Counted from the first letter of the stretch, positions 17,431 to 26,777 are shown. The stretch: DNA of 64,000 bases from Burkholderia sp. WSM2230 (GCF_000472445.1 NZ_AXAJ01000020.1:39111-103110); one strand, 5' to 3'. Translations and numbers: made by a program. Notes: generated from the letters alone by a model not told the origin.

Positions 17431-18498
17431 ATGCTGCTGCTCAATCCCGGCCCGGTGACGCTCACCGAACGCGTCCGCAATAGCCTGTTGCAGACGGACT
17501 TGTGCCACCGCGAAAGCGAGTTCTTCGATTTGCAGGAAGAGGCGCGCACGCGTCTCGTCGACCTTTACGGCCTCGACGCGAGCGAGTGGCAGGCCGTGCT
17601 GATGACAGGCTCAGGCACGGCCGCCGTCGAAAGCATGACGGCCGCGCTGGTGCCGCAAAACGGCAAATTGCTGGTGGTGGAAAACGGTGTGTATGGCGAG
17701 CGTATCGCGCAGATTGCCGCGCAATACGGCATCGCGCATGAGGCGCTCAAGCACGACTGGATGCAGGCGCCGGATCTCGCGAAAATCGCCGGGCGTCTCG
17801 ACGCGGACAAGGCGTTCACGCATGTCGCCGTGATTCATCATGAAACCACCACCGGGCGTCTGAACGACCTCGCTGCGCTCGGTGCGTTGTGCCGCGCGCG
17901 CGGGCTGCGCCTGCTGGTGGACGGCGTCAGCAGCTTCGGCGCCGAAGCAATCGACTTCGCCGACACGAGTCTCGACGCCGTGGCCGCGACCGCCAACAAG
18001 TGTCTGCACGGCGTGCCGGGCGCGTCATTCGTGCTGGTGCGCCGGGCGGCGCTCGCAGAGGCGGCGAGCCGCACTTACTACCTGGATCTTGGCAGACTCG
18101 CGCGCCTGCAGGATCAGCGCAATACGCCGTTCACGCCGTCGGTTCACGCGTACTACGCGCTCGTCGAAGCACTGCGCGAAATCGCCGATGAAGGCGGCTG
18201 GCGCGCGCGCCATGCGCGCTATGCGGCGCTCGCCGAGCAGGCCCGCGCGGGGCTGGCCGAGCGCGGCATCGGCAGTGTGCTGGCGCCGCAGGAGTCGTCG
18301 GTCGTGTTGCGCGCGTACCGGCTGCCGAACGGCGTCAGCTACCCGCAATTGCACGACGCGCTGAAGGCACGCGGTTTTGTCATCTATGCGGGGCAGGGCG
18401 GGCTGTCGGCGGAACTGTTCCGTATTTCGACGATGGGCAACATCCACGCCGCCGACATCGACCGCCTGTTGCAGGGCTTTGGCGACCTCACGAGCTGA
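17431..18498 (+). CDS. phnW: 2-aminoethylphosphonate-pyruvate transaminase
   Basis: Pyridoxal-phosphate enzyme of 355 residues (class V fold) that interconverts phosphonoacetaldehyde plus alanine and 2-aminoethylphosphonate plus pyruvate. The family N-terminus LLLNPGPVTLTERVR is present, and the Schiff-base lysine is K190 in ATANKCLHGVPG. PhnW is often catabolic, but here it is the third gene of an operon with mutase and decarboxylase and no phosphonatase, so it should run in the biosynthetic direction. AAAGGAAG precedes the ATG. No downstream gene continues the operon on this strand. Confidence 0.93.
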   Translation: MLLLNPGPVTLTERVRNSLLQTDLCHRESEFFDLQEEARTRLVDLYGLDASEWQAVLMTGSGTAAVESMTAALVPQNGKLLVVENGVYGERIAQIAAQYGIAHEALKHDWMQAPDLAKIAGRLDADKAFTHVAVIHHETTTGRLNDLAALGALCRARGLRLLVDGVSSFGAEAIDFADTSLDAVAATANKCLHGVPGASFVLVRRAALAEAASRTYYLDLGRLARLQDQRNTPFTPSVHAYYALVEALREIADEGGWRARHARYAALAEQARAGLAERGIGSVLAPQESSVVLRAYRLPNGVSYPQLHDALKARGFVIYAGQGGLSAELFRISTMGNIHAADIDRLLQGFGDLTS

Positions 18499-18573
18499 TT
18501 GCTGTGCCGCCGTGTGCGCCGCGCGCCAGCGCTTGCGTTGCAACGGTTGACGAGGTGGCGGGCGGCCGGCAGC

Positions 18574-18726
18574 TCACACCGGATCTTTGTCGGGCGGACC
18601 TTCGGGGCGCTGCGGCTCCTCGGTGTGATGGCCGGGCGACGGCGGCGTAAGCGGATCGCCTTCCGGATCGCGGGTCGGGTCGGCATTGGGATCGGGAATC
18701 GGGCTCGTATGCATGTCGAAGCTCAT
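18574..18726 (-). CDS. Small proline- and aspartate-rich protein, 50 residues
   Basis: A 50-codon open frame opens MSFDMHTSPIPDPNADPTRD and ends PEGPPDKDPV. It is strongly enriched in Pro, Asp, Glu and Thr and is probably intrinsically disordered. It lacks Cys, Trp and hydrophobic segments. CAGGTG lies just upstream of the ATG at 18726. Upstream on its strand are two small hairpins, AAAGCG/CGCTTT (18776-18791) and GGCCGGG/CCCGGCC (18794-18810). It is convergent with phnW. The biased but non-repetitive composition suggests a real gene; function unknown. Confidence 0.5.
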   Translation of the reverse strand: MSFDMHTSPIPDPNADPTRDPEGDPLTPPSPGHHTEEPQRPEGPPDKDPV

Positions 18727-18855
18727 TGCATCACCTGTGGTTGAAAACCGTGCGGGCGGCGCGTGCCGTGCTCTTAAAGCGTAGGCGCTTTTTGGCCGGG
18801 TTTCCCGGCCGCGTCGAGCTGTGCACCCGCCATTCTGTTCGCGCTCATCTCCCGC

Positions 18856-19560
18856 TCATTTTTTCACGCGACGGCCCACGCTGAGTTGCCAGTAGCGCTC
18901 GGCCGCGAACACGTCGTCGTAATTGCCCGGGCCGAACGCGCGCAACTGGCTCTGATACGCATGCACGGCCTCGCGCTTGAGTTGCGCGCGGCGCTGCGTG
19001 TCGATCGTGTGGCCGGCGCTCGGATTGGCTGGCGTCGCCACGATGCCGCGCTGCGCGAGATCGGCCAGACGCGCCTGAACGACGCCTGGCGTGCAGCGGT
19101 GAATCGCTTCTTCGTAGCCGAACCAGGCGAGATGCGACAGGCGCGGCAGGATCTCGCAGCAGGCTTCGAACACACGCACGTGATCGTCATGATGCAAGCC
19201 GAGCGGCATCAGCAACGTGTTGGCCGTGGTTCGATAAATGGTTTCCTCGAGTTCCGCCGCCATTTTGCTGATCGACGGCGAATCGGCATACTGGCTTTCG
19301 CGAAACGGCATGCGCAGCGGAATCGCGTCGAGCAATTCGAGCGCGCGGTTGTCTTCGAACGTGCGCTCGTGGATCGCTTCATGCGCGTTGCTGAAGCCCG
19401 ACTTTTCATCCCATTCGGTATGCATCGTATGCTCGGGCGGGGCGGCGAACACGGTGCAGACCGCGGCGTCCGGATGGGCCGCGAGCAATGCGCCGCAACT
19501 GAAGACGGCGTCGTCGAAATGCGGTGACACGATGAAAAGGCGCGGGCTGGTTTCGCTCAT
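18856..19560 (-). CDS. PIG-L family deacetylase
   Basis: Zinc-dependent deacetylase-like protein of 234 residues of the LmbE/PIG-L family, which removes acetyl groups from N-acetylglucosamine-type substrates. The first metal motif is PHFDD (13-17, with H14, D16 and D17) and the second is HHDDH (123-127). No signal peptide is seen, so it is probably cytoplasmic. It lies beside, but opposite to, the aminoethylphosphonate operon. A role in modifying a phosphonate-bearing glycan is possible but not supported by operon structure. Confidence 0.87.
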   Translation of the reverse strand: MSETSPRLFIVSPHFDDAVFSCGALLAAHPDAAVCTVFAAPPEHTMHTEWDEKSGFSNAHEAIHERTFEDNRALELLDAIPLRMPFRESQYADSPSISKMAAELEETIYRTTANTLLMPLGLHHDDHVRVFEACCEILPRLSHLAWFGYEEAIHRCTPGVVQARLADLAQRGIVATPANPSAGHTIDTQRRAQLKREAVHAYQSQLRAFGPGNYDDVFAAERYWQLSVGRRVKK

Positions 19561-19811
19561 GGGCAGTCGGTGGTTCGAAACGCATGCGCCGCATGAATCA
19601 TGGCGAAATGGGGCGTGACAATTGCGGCGTCACATCAGCTTAGGCGGAATTGAAGCGGGTTGCGCGGTAGATTCGCAGTTGGAATGCTGTTCGGTGGCAG
19701 CGCGCAAGCATGCCTGCGACGGCGCGCAAGCCTTGTGCCTGACTGCTTGCAACGATGCCGTCGCGCGAAGGCGTCCCTCCCCGATTCGCAGGCCGTATGC
19801 CAACGCCGCGC

Positions 19812-20399
19812 TCAAATCCCCCGCAAATCCTCCGGCGTATCGACATCGCGCAAGATGCCCGCGTCGTCGACGTCTATCCGCATCACGCGCTCCGATGCCA
19901 GCAGCGAACGCGCGCCGCTGTCGCCGTCGAGCGAGAGAAGCGCTTCGCGATGCTCGCCGCCGAAGCCCACCGGATGCCCGCGCTGCCCCGCATAAAACGG
20001 CGCGACGAGGCAGGCGCCCCCGTCTAGCGCGCGCGCTACGGCTTCGATTGTCGAAGTCTGAATGCGCGGCATGTCCGCGAGCGCGACGATCCAGCCTTCC
20101 GCGTCCCTGCTCGCCCGAATGCCCGCGGCGAGGCTTGCTCCCATGCCGCGTTCGGCGGCGGGCGCAAACGCTACGTCGCAGCCGGCGTCGTTCAGAAGTC
20201 GCGCGAGCGCTTCGGCGCCTGGCCGTACTACGGCCAGCACGTTGGGCACGGCCAGCAGCAGCCGGTGCGCGGCTTCCTCGGCGACGGGCGTGCCGTCGGG
20301 CAGGCGCGCGAGCAGCTTGTTCTGCACGCCGTGCGGATCGAAGCGCGAGCCGACGCCGGCGGCAAGCAACAGGCCAGTGGCAAGCGACGCGTAAGCCAT
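19812..20399 (-). CDS. mocA: Molybdenum cofactor cytidylyltransferase (MocA-like)
   Basis: Nucleotidyltransferase of 195 residues that converts molybdopterin cofactor to its cytosine dinucleotide form, used by xanthine-dehydrogenase-family enzymes. The nucleotide loop LLLAAGVGSRF lies near the N-terminus. LADMPRIQ supplies the metal-binding aspartate, and GHPVGFGGEHREALL is the MocA/MobA substrate segment. A GTG three codons upstream is an alternative start. It follows the PaoABC-like genes on the same strand after 63 bp, which strongly links it to cofactor maturation for that enzyme. Confidence 0.88.
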   Translation of the reverse strand: MAYASLATGLLLAAGVGSRFDPHGVQNKLLARLPDGTPVAEEAAHRLLLAVPNVLAVVRPGAEALARLLNDAGCDVAFAPAAERGMGASLAAGIRASRDAEGWIVALADMPRIQTSTIEAVARALDGGACLVAPFYAGQRGHPVGFGGEHREALLSLDGDSGARSLLASERVMRIDVDDAGILRDVDTPEDLRGI

Positions 20400-20471
20400 G
20401 GGAAGCACCGGTAAATGCGATGCTCCCGATTGTGCGGCGCAACGCAGCGCGAGGCAAGCGGTCAGCGTCGT

Positions 20472-22694
20472 TCAGACTTGCGTCGTGTGCATCACCTTGT
20501 CGAGCGTGACAGGAAGATCGCGCACCCGCACACCGGTCGCGTGATACACCGCGTTGGCCAGCGCCGCACACACCCCGGTAATGCCGATTTCGCCGATGCC
20601 GCGCACACCCAGCGAATTGATATACGGATCGGGCCGGTCGAGAAACGTAATGTCGAGCGAGCCAATGTCCGCGTTCACCGGCACGTGGTACTCCGCGAGA
20701 TTCGCGTTGGTGAAGCGCCCGTAGCGCGTGTCCAGCCAGGACTCCTCCTGCAACGCCGCGCCCACGCCCCACACAATGCCGCCGAGCATCTGGCTGCGAG
20801 CGGTCTTCTCGTTGAGCACGCGCCCCACGTCATACACCGCGACCACGCGCGGCACGCGAATCGTGCCGAGGTCCGCGTCCACGCGCACTTCGACAAATAC
20901 CGCGCCGAACGAGTGAAAGGAGTACTTCTGCTTCTCGTCGCCGGGCTTCACGGTAGACGTCGCCTCAATGGGCTTGCCGCCCGAGCGCGCGATGATCGCC
21001 GCGGCCGGATCGCGCCTCGCGGGTTGCGAGCGGCTCGTCACCCAGCCGTTTTCCACGGTGATGTCGTCGAGCGCCATGCCGTGTACCGGCGACGCGGGGT
21101 CCGCCAGCGCGAGCGCCATCAGTCGTGCGCGCGCCGCATTTGCCGCCTCGCGCACGGCCGGCGCCACGCTCGCCGCCGACTGCGAGCCGCCCGAGACCGG
21201 CGCCTTGGGCAGCGACGAGTCGCCGAGCGCGAAGTGGATGTTTTCCGGCGCGAAGCCGAGCGCGTCGGCGGCGACCTGGGTCATCACCGTGTACGTGCCC
21301 GTGCCGATATCCTGGGTGCCCGAGGCGACCATCGCGGTGCCGTCGGGGAGAATCCGCGCCACCGCGCCGGCCTCGCTGCGATTGGCCGGATAGGTGGCGG
21401 TCGCCATGCCCATGCCGGTCAGCGTGTTGCCGTCACGCATCGAACGAGGTGTGGGGTTACGCCGCGACCAGCCGAATTTTTCGGCACCGACCTGGTAGCA
21501 CTCGCGCAACGACTTGCCGGACCACGGCTTGTTTTCCTGCGGATCGAACTCCGCGTAGTTCTTCAGGCGCAATGCGAGCGGGTCCATCTGGAGCGCTACC
21601 GCGAGTTCGTCCATGGCCGACTCCAGCGCGAACGAGCCGGTCGTCTCGCCGGGCGCGCGCATGAACGTCGGCGTGCCGACGTTGAGCGGCACGAGCCGGT
21701 GCGTGGTCACCTGGTTCGGCACCGCATACAACATGCGCGTGACCATGCAGCAGGTCTCGGTCCAGTCTTCGATCATCGACGTGTTCGAGATGCTGTCGTG
21801 GCGCACGGCGGTCAGTGTGCCGTCGCGCCGCGCGGCCAGCATGAGACGCTGTTCGGTGCGCGGGCGCGCGCCGACCGGACCGAACATCTGGGGCCGCTCG
21901 AGCACGAGCCGCACCGGACGTCCGGTCTGTTTCGCGGCCATCGCGCATAACGACACATGCGACCACGACGAGCCCTTGCAACCGAAGCCGCCGCCGACGA
22001 ACGGCGAAATCACGCGCACGTCCGCCGGAGAAATGCCGAGCGTCTTCGCGACCGCCTGCACCTCGCCGCTCACGCCTTGTGTGGAATCGTAGAGCGTGAG
22101 CTGCGGGCCGTCCCAGCGCGCCATCGTCGCATGCGGCTCCATGGGATTGTGATGCTCGATAGGCGTCGTGTACGTCGCGTCGATATGCACCGCGCCGCTT
22201 TGCATGCCGTCCTCGAAACTGCCGCGCCGCGTATCCGTTTGGCGTCCTTGCGGTTTGTCGGGCGCATGCGCGTTGGCCTTGGCCTGAGCGAAGTCGAGCG
22301 TGGCCGCGCCTGCCCGATAGGTGATGCGCAACTGGCGCGCGGCGTCGGCCGCATGTTCGAGCGTATCGGCGACGACCACCGCGACCGGCTCGTTGTTGTA
22401 ATGCACTTCGTTGTCCTGTAACAGCGACAGGCGGCGGCCCTGAGGCGGCGCCAGTTGCGCCTTGCCGCCGTTCGGCAGACGCGGCGCGTTCTCGTGCGTC
22501 ATTACGAGCAGCACGCCCGGCACGGCCTGGGCGCGGCTCGTGTCGATCGACGCAATCGTGCCGCGCGCAATCGTGCTCGTGACGAGCACCGCATGCGCAA
22601 GACGCGCTTCCGGAAACTCCGCCGCATAGCGCGCTTCGCCGGTCACTTTGAGCAGGCCGTCGGTGCGGTCGAACGGTTGACCGATCAGATTCAT
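20472..22694 (-). CDS. paoC: Aldehyde oxidoreductase, molybdopterin-binding subunit (PaoC/YagR-like)
   Basis: Catalytic subunit of 740 residues, the length of E. coli PaoC. It holds the molybdenum site that hydroxylates aldehydes. Visible are the xanthine-dehydrogenase-family segments SPFVGGGFGCKG (substrate funnel), GVGAALQEESW, and the C-terminal catalytic glutamate E702 in VRGIGEIGITG. It overlaps the FAD-subunit gene by four bases. With the other two subunits it should form a heterotrimer. The iron-sulfur subunit has a Tat signal, so the complex is probably exported folded to the periplasm. Confidence 0.92.
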   Translation of the reverse strand: MNLIGQPFDRTDGLLKVTGEARYAAEFPEARLAHAVLVTSTIARGTIASIDTSRAQAVPGVLLVMTHENAPRLPNGGKAQLAPPQGRRLSLLQDNEVHYNNEPVAVVVADTLEHAADAARQLRITYRAGAATLDFAQAKANAHAPDKPQGRQTDTRRGSFEDGMQSGAVHIDATYTTPIEHHNPMEPHATMARWDGPQLTLYDSTQGVSGEVQAVAKTLGISPADVRVISPFVGGGFGCKGSSWSHVSLCAMAAKQTGRPVRLVLERPQMFGPVGARPRTEQRLMLAARRDGTLTAVRHDSISNTSMIEDWTETCCMVTRMLYAVPNQVTTHRLVPLNVGTPTFMRAPGETTGSFALESAMDELAVALQMDPLALRLKNYAEFDPQENKPWSGKSLRECYQVGAEKFGWSRRNPTPRSMRDGNTLTGMGMATATYPANRSEAGAVARILPDGTAMVASGTQDIGTGTYTVMTQVAADALGFAPENIHFALGDSSLPKAPVSGGSQSAASVAPAVREAANAARARLMALALADPASPVHGMALDDITVENGWVTSRSQPARRDPAAAIIARSGGKPIEATSTVKPGDEKQKYSFHSFGAVFVEVRVDADLGTIRVPRVVAVYDVGRVLNEKTARSQMLGGIVWGVGAALQEESWLDTRYGRFTNANLAEYHVPVNADIGSLDITFLDRPDPYINSLGVRGIGEIGITGVCAALANAVYHATGVRVRDLPVTLDKVMHTTQV

Positions 22695-23692
22695 GCGACA
22701 CCTCCCGCGCGGCCGGCGGCCTCGTTCACCGCGCGCACGATTGCGCGTTGCGCAAGCTGAACCTTGAAGCGGTTATCGGAGAGTGGCCTCGCGTCGCTTA
22801 ACGCGGCGGCCGCCGCGCGGCTCAGCGTGGCTTGCGTGAGCGGCTGGCCGTTGAGCATCTGCTCGGCGGCGCTCGCCCGCCACGGTTTGTGCGCGACGCC
22901 GCCCAGTGCGATGCGCGCGATCTGCACGCGCTCGCCGTCCATTCGCAGCGCGGCGGCGACCGACACCAGCGCGAATGCGTAACTGGCGCGGTCACGCACT
23001 TTCAGATAATGCGAATGCGCGCTGAAAAGCGCCGGCGGAAGGTCGACCGCGGTGATCAGCTCGCCGGGACGCAGCGTGGTATCGAGGTCGGGCCTGTCGC
23101 CCGGAAGGCTATGAAATTCGGCGAACGGAATGCTTCGCTCGCCGGCTGGCCCGCTCACACGCACCACGGCATCGAGCGCCGCGAGCGCGACGCTCATGTC
23201 CGATGGATTTACCGCCACGCACTGCGAACTCGCGCCGAGAATCGCGTGCATGCGGTTATGGCCTTCCAGCGCCGCGCAGCCGCTGCCCGGCATGCGCTTG
23301 TTGCACTGTGAAAACGCGGTGTCGTAAAAGTAACCACAGCGGGTACGTTGCAGCAGATTCCCGCCGACGGTCGCCATATTTCGCAGTTGCGCCGACGCAC
23401 CCGAAAGAAACGCTTGCGAGAGCAGCGGATACTGCTCGCGCACCAACGCATGATTCGCGGCGTCGCTGTTGCGCACCAGCGCACCGATGCGAATGCCGCC
23501 GCCAGGCAGCGTCGTGATGTCGTCGAGTCCGCGGATATGCGTGATGTCGACGAGCCGGACCGGCCGTTCGACACCGCCCTTCATCAGATCGAGCAGATTC
23601 GTGCCGCCGCCGATGAAGACCGTGCCCGGCTGCTGTGCCGCTCGGACTGCGCCGGCTATGTCGGCGGCGCGTTCGTAGGAGATTGCATCCAT
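22691..23692 (-). CDS. paoB: Aldehyde oxidoreductase, FAD-binding subunit with extra Fe-S cysteines (PaoB/YagS-like)
   Basis: FAD subunit of 333 residues. The FAD-binding loop is VFIGGGTNLLDLMKGG near residue 26 and the second is ATVGGNLLQRTRCGYF. A cysteine-rich insertion follows (RCGYFYDTAFSQC, KRMPGSGC), which in E. coli PaoB binds an additional [4Fe-4S] cluster, so this belongs to the Pao subgroup rather than ordinary xanthine dehydrogenases. I start at 23692, behind GAGGCGGAG, not at the far upstream codon of the open frame. The gene starts 10 bp after the Fe-S subunit stop. Confidence 0.9.
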   Translation of the reverse strand: MDAISYERAADIAGAVRAAQQPGTVFIGGGTNLLDLMKGGVERPVRLVDITHIRGLDDITTLPGGGIRIGALVRNSDAANHALVREQYPLLSQAFLSGASAQLRNMATVGGNLLQRTRCGYFYDTAFSQCNKRMPGSGCAALEGHNRMHAILGASSQCVAVNPSDMSVALAALDAVVRVSGPAGERSIPFAEFHSLPGDRPDLDTTLRPGELITAVDLPPALFSAHSHYLKVRDRASYAFALVSVAAALRMDGERVQIARIALGGVAHKPWRASAAEQMLNGQPLTQATLSRAAAAALSDARPLSDNRFKVQLAQRAIVRAVNEAAGRAGGVA

Positions 23693-23702
23693 TCGCTCCG
23701 CC

Positions 23703-24467
23703 TCACGCGTGATCGGGTTGACCCGGGCTATCGTGTTGCCCGTTATGTTCGACGTTCGCTGCGCTCGCGGTCTGGCCGCCGCCCTCATGCACGGTGCGTA
23801 TCGCGGCCACGATGTTCGCGTAAGCGCCACAACGGCAAATATTGCCGCTCATGCGTTCGCGAATCTCGTCGTCGGAAAGTTTGATGGGGCGTCTACGGAC
23901 ATCCACAGTCGCGACGCTTGCCGCGCCTTTGCGAAACTCTTCCAGCAACGCAGTAGCCGAGCATAGCTGGCCCGGCGTGCAGTAGCCGCACTGAAACGCA
24001 TCGTGCTCGACGAACGCGCGTTGCAGCGGACTCAACGCGCCGTTGCTCGCGAGACCTTCGACAGTGGTGATGGCTTCGCCTTCGTGCATGACAGCCAGCG
24101 TCAGGCATGAGTTGATGCGGCGCCCATTCGCGATGACCGTGCATGCGCCGCATTGTCCGCGGTCGCAGCCTTTTTTCGTGCCCATCAAGCCCGCATACTC
24201 GCGCAGTGCATCCAGCAGGGTCACGCGCGGTTCAAGTTGCAACGAATAAGTGCGGCCGTTCACGTTGAGTGCGACGGGCCGGGGTGGTACCGGCTGCGAA
24301 ACCGGCATTTGAGCGGCCGGCGCGGCGGGCGCCTGGGTCTGCGCGCGAAGGTGCGGTGCCGCACCGACGGTGGCCGCCGCTGCAGCCGATTGTAGAAAAC
24401 GGCGCCGCGAAGGTTGACACAAGTCCGCTTGGCCATCCGAATTTCCGCATTCGTTGTCTCTTGCCAT
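23703..24467 (-). CDS. paoA: Aldehyde oxidoreductase, [2Fe-2S] subunit with Tat signal (PaoA/YagT-like)
   Basis: Iron-sulfur subunit of 254 residues. The N-terminus has a twin-arginine signal (SRRRFLQSAAAAATVGAAP). A proline/alanine linker follows. The plant-ferredoxin-type cluster motif is GCDRGQCGACTV, and the second helical domain carries CGYCTPGQ and the late CRCG. It is the first gene of a paoA-paoB-paoC-mocA operon, with starts and stops overlapping or within 63 bp. No XdhC/PaoD-type insertion chaperone is encoded here, so it must come from elsewhere. The role is detoxification of aromatic or aliphatic aldehydes, by analogy. Confidence 0.92.
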   Translation of the reverse strand: MARDNECGNSDGQADLCQPSRRRFLQSAAAAATVGAAPHLRAQTQAPAAPAAQMPVSQPVPPRPVALNVNGRTYSLQLEPRVTLLDALREYAGLMGTKKGCDRGQCGACTVIANGRRINSCLTLAVMHEGEAITTVEGLASNGALSPLQRAFVEHDAFQCGYCTPGQLCSATALLEEFRKGAASVATVDVRRRPIKLSDDEIRERMSGNICRCGAYANIVAAIRTVHEGGGQTASAANVEHNGQHDSPGQPDHA

Positions 24468-24621
24468 GACGTTCTATTGACTCCGCTGAAAGGTCAATGC
24501 AGGCTGGCGATGCGTCGGTATCCGAAGCGTCGCGCGAGAACAATTCAGGGTAGCAAACCCGGCGCCGCTGCGTGTACACAGTCACGCAAAACGGTATTGC
24601 AAATAATGGAGACAAGCACAG

Positions 24622-26721
24622 ATGACATCCGCCCTTCGAAGCAGGTCCGCGCTGTCCATTGCAATCGTCGTCGCGCTCGCTGTGAGCGCATGCCACGGGG
24701 GACATGACGACGGCCCACCACCACCGCAAGCGAACGTGTTGCCGGACTTCATCGTCGGCACGGTCAGAACGCAGTCGTATGACGGCAATAGTGACGACCT
24801 GCTCACAGCAGGACTCGGTAAAATTGGTCTTGCATCGGCGACCGCTCCTGCGATTGCCAACGCCGCGCAACCTACCGCTGCCGAACTGCGGCGGCTCGCG
24901 ATCTGGTCGAACTATCGCGCGCTCGTCGACATGACGAGCAACGGCGGCTATGGGCGCTTCTGGGGCCCTAATGTCGACCTGAACGGCAACGACACGTTGG
25001 GCGAAGGCAAGATTGCAGGCAAGGAGTACCTGGCTTTCGCCGACAACGGCAGCGGTAAGCAGAATGTCAGCGTGCTCGTGCAGGTTCCAGCGAGCTTCAA
25101 TGCGAACCAACCGTGCATTGTCACCGCAACGTCTTCGGGTTCGCGCGGCGTGTACGGCGCGATTTCCGCTGCCGGCGAGTGGGGGCTCAAGCGCGGCTGC
25201 GCAGTTGCATACACGGACAAGGGCTCGGGCAACGGCGCGCATGAACTCTCGACGAATCGCGTCACGCTGATCGACGGCACCTTGCAGGACGCGAGCGCCG
25301 CGGGCAAGGCGAGCCTCTTCACGGCGAACCTGGGCAACACCGATCTCGCTACCTTTAACAGCCAGTTCCCGAACCGCTACGCGTTCAAGCACGCACACTC
25401 GCAGCAGAACCCTGAACAGGACTGGGGCAAGAACACCTTGCAGGCGATCCAGTTCGCCTATTGGGCACTTAACGATTCATACGGCACGTTGAACGGCTCG
25501 ACCCGCACCGTGCGCTATAAACCCGGCAGCATTCTGACGATCGCCGCGTCGGTGAGCAATGGCGGCGGCGCCTCGCTCGCGGCGGCGGAGCAGGATACAG
25601 CCGGCCTCATCACCGCAGTGGTTGTGGGCGAACCGCAAATCAACGTGCGCGTACCCTCGCAAGTGTCGGTCTCACAAGGTGGCGTGCCTGTCGGCGCATT
25701 CGGCAAGCCGCTTGCCGATTACATGACGCTCGCGAACCTGCTCGAGCCGTGCGCGGCACTCGCGCCCGCCGCGACCGGCGCGCCGTATCTGACCACGCTG
25801 CCGCTCGCGACCACTACCGCGATTCGCACCGCGCGCTGTACCACGCTCGCGGCCAACGGGGTGATTGCGGGAGGCGACACGGCGACCCAGGCGACCAACG
25901 CGCTGGCGCTGTTGCATCAGAACGGCTATCAGACCGATTCCGACGCGCTGCACGCGCCGATGTGGGACTCGCAAGCCGTGCCGGCCGTGGCGGTGACTTA
26001 CGCGAACGCCTATGCAAAGGCGAGCGTGACCGACAACCTGTGCAACTTCAGTTTCGGCACGACGAGTTCGACCGGCGCTGCCGGCGTGACGCCCGCCGTT
26101 TCGCCGATGCTCACCCTGTTCGGCATCGGCAACGGTGTGCCGCCTACCAACGGCATCAACCTGGTCTACAACGCGGGCACGCTGGGCGCGTTCGATCACC
26201 GTCTCGCCACGGCCGATGCAAGCTATGTCGGCGCCGCATGCCTGCGCACGCTGTGGACCAACGGCACGCTGACCACGAATGTGGAAGCGATCAAGGTGAA
26301 TGCCAATCTGCATGGCAAGCCGGCCATCATCGTGCAAGGCCGCGCCGACGCTCTCGTGCCGATCAACCATGCTTCACGGCCGTACGTTGCGACGAATCAG
26401 CTTGTGGAAGGCGGGGCGAGCAAGCTGTCGTTCTACGAAATCACGAACGGTCAGCACTTCGACGTGTTCCTCAGCGTGGCAGGCTTCGACACGCGCTTCG
26501 TGCCGCTGCACTACTACAACATTCAGGCGCTCAACCTGATGTGGAACCACCTGAAGAACGGCACGCCGCTGCCGCCGTCGCAAGTCGTTCACACGGTGCC
26601 GCGCGGCGGCACGCCGGGCGCCGCGCCTGCATTAACCACCGCGAACCTGCCGGCGATTGCGACGAGCCCCGGCGGCAATGCGATCACGGTGGCAAACGGC
26701 GCGTTGAACGTGCCGAATTGA
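24622..26721 (+). CDS. D-(-)-3-hydroxybutyrate oligomer hydrolase
   Basis: Secreted or envelope esterase of 699 residues that hydrolyses 3-hydroxybutyrate oligomers released from polyhydroxybutyrate. The signal peptide ends in a lipoprotein-like site, LAVSAC with C24. The nucleophile is probably S312 in AASVSNGGGASLA, the family serine motif. The late LVPINHASRPY and NGQHFDVFL segments carry the likely acid and histidine of the triad. Length and sequence agree with the family throughout. It diverges from paoA. A hairpin at 26744-26777 follows the stop. Confidence 0.9.
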   Translation: MTSALRSRSALSIAIVVALAVSACHGGHDDGPPPPQANVLPDFIVGTVRTQSYDGNSDDLLTAGLGKIGLASATAPAIANAAQPTAAELRRLAIWSNYRALVDMTSNGGYGRFWGPNVDLNGNDTLGEGKIAGKEYLAFADNGSGKQNVSVLVQVPASFNANQPCIVTATSSGSRGVYGAISAAGEWGLKRGCAVAYTDKGSGNGAHELSTNRVTLIDGTLQDASAAGKASLFTANLGNTDLATFNSQFPNRYAFKHAHSQQNPEQDWGKNTLQAIQFAYWALNDSYGTLNGSTRTVRYKPGSILTIAASVSNGGGASLAAAEQDTAGLITAVVVGEPQINVRVPSQVSVSQGGVPVGAFGKPLADYMTLANLLEPCAALAPAATGAPYLTTLPLATTTAIRTARCTTLAANGVIAGGDTATQATNALALLHQNGYQTDSDALHAPMWDSQAVPAVAVTYANAYAKASVTDNLCNFSFGTTSSTGAAGVTPAVSPMLTLFGIGNGVPPTNGINLVYNAGTLGAFDHRLATADASYVGAACLRTLWTNGTLTTNVEAIKVNANLHGKPAIIVQGRADALVPINHASRPYVATNQLVEGGASKLSFYEITNGQHFDVFLSVAGFDTRFVPLHYYNIQALNLMWNHLKNGTPLPPSQVVHTVPRGGTPGAAPALTTANLPAIATSPGGNAITVANGALNVPN

Positions 26722-26743
26722 GGCGCGCTCGCTCGCGACAGCG

Positions 26744-26777
26744 GACCACGCGTGGCGGCACACCCACGCGCGTGGTC
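26744..26777 (+). terminator. Stem-loop after the 3HB-oligomer hydrolase gene
   Basis: Inverted repeat GACCACGCG/CGCGTGGTC with a 16-nt loop begins 22 bp after the stop. There is no run of T after it, so it may be a weak or rho-assisted terminator or an RNA-stabilising hairpin. Confidence 0.5.
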
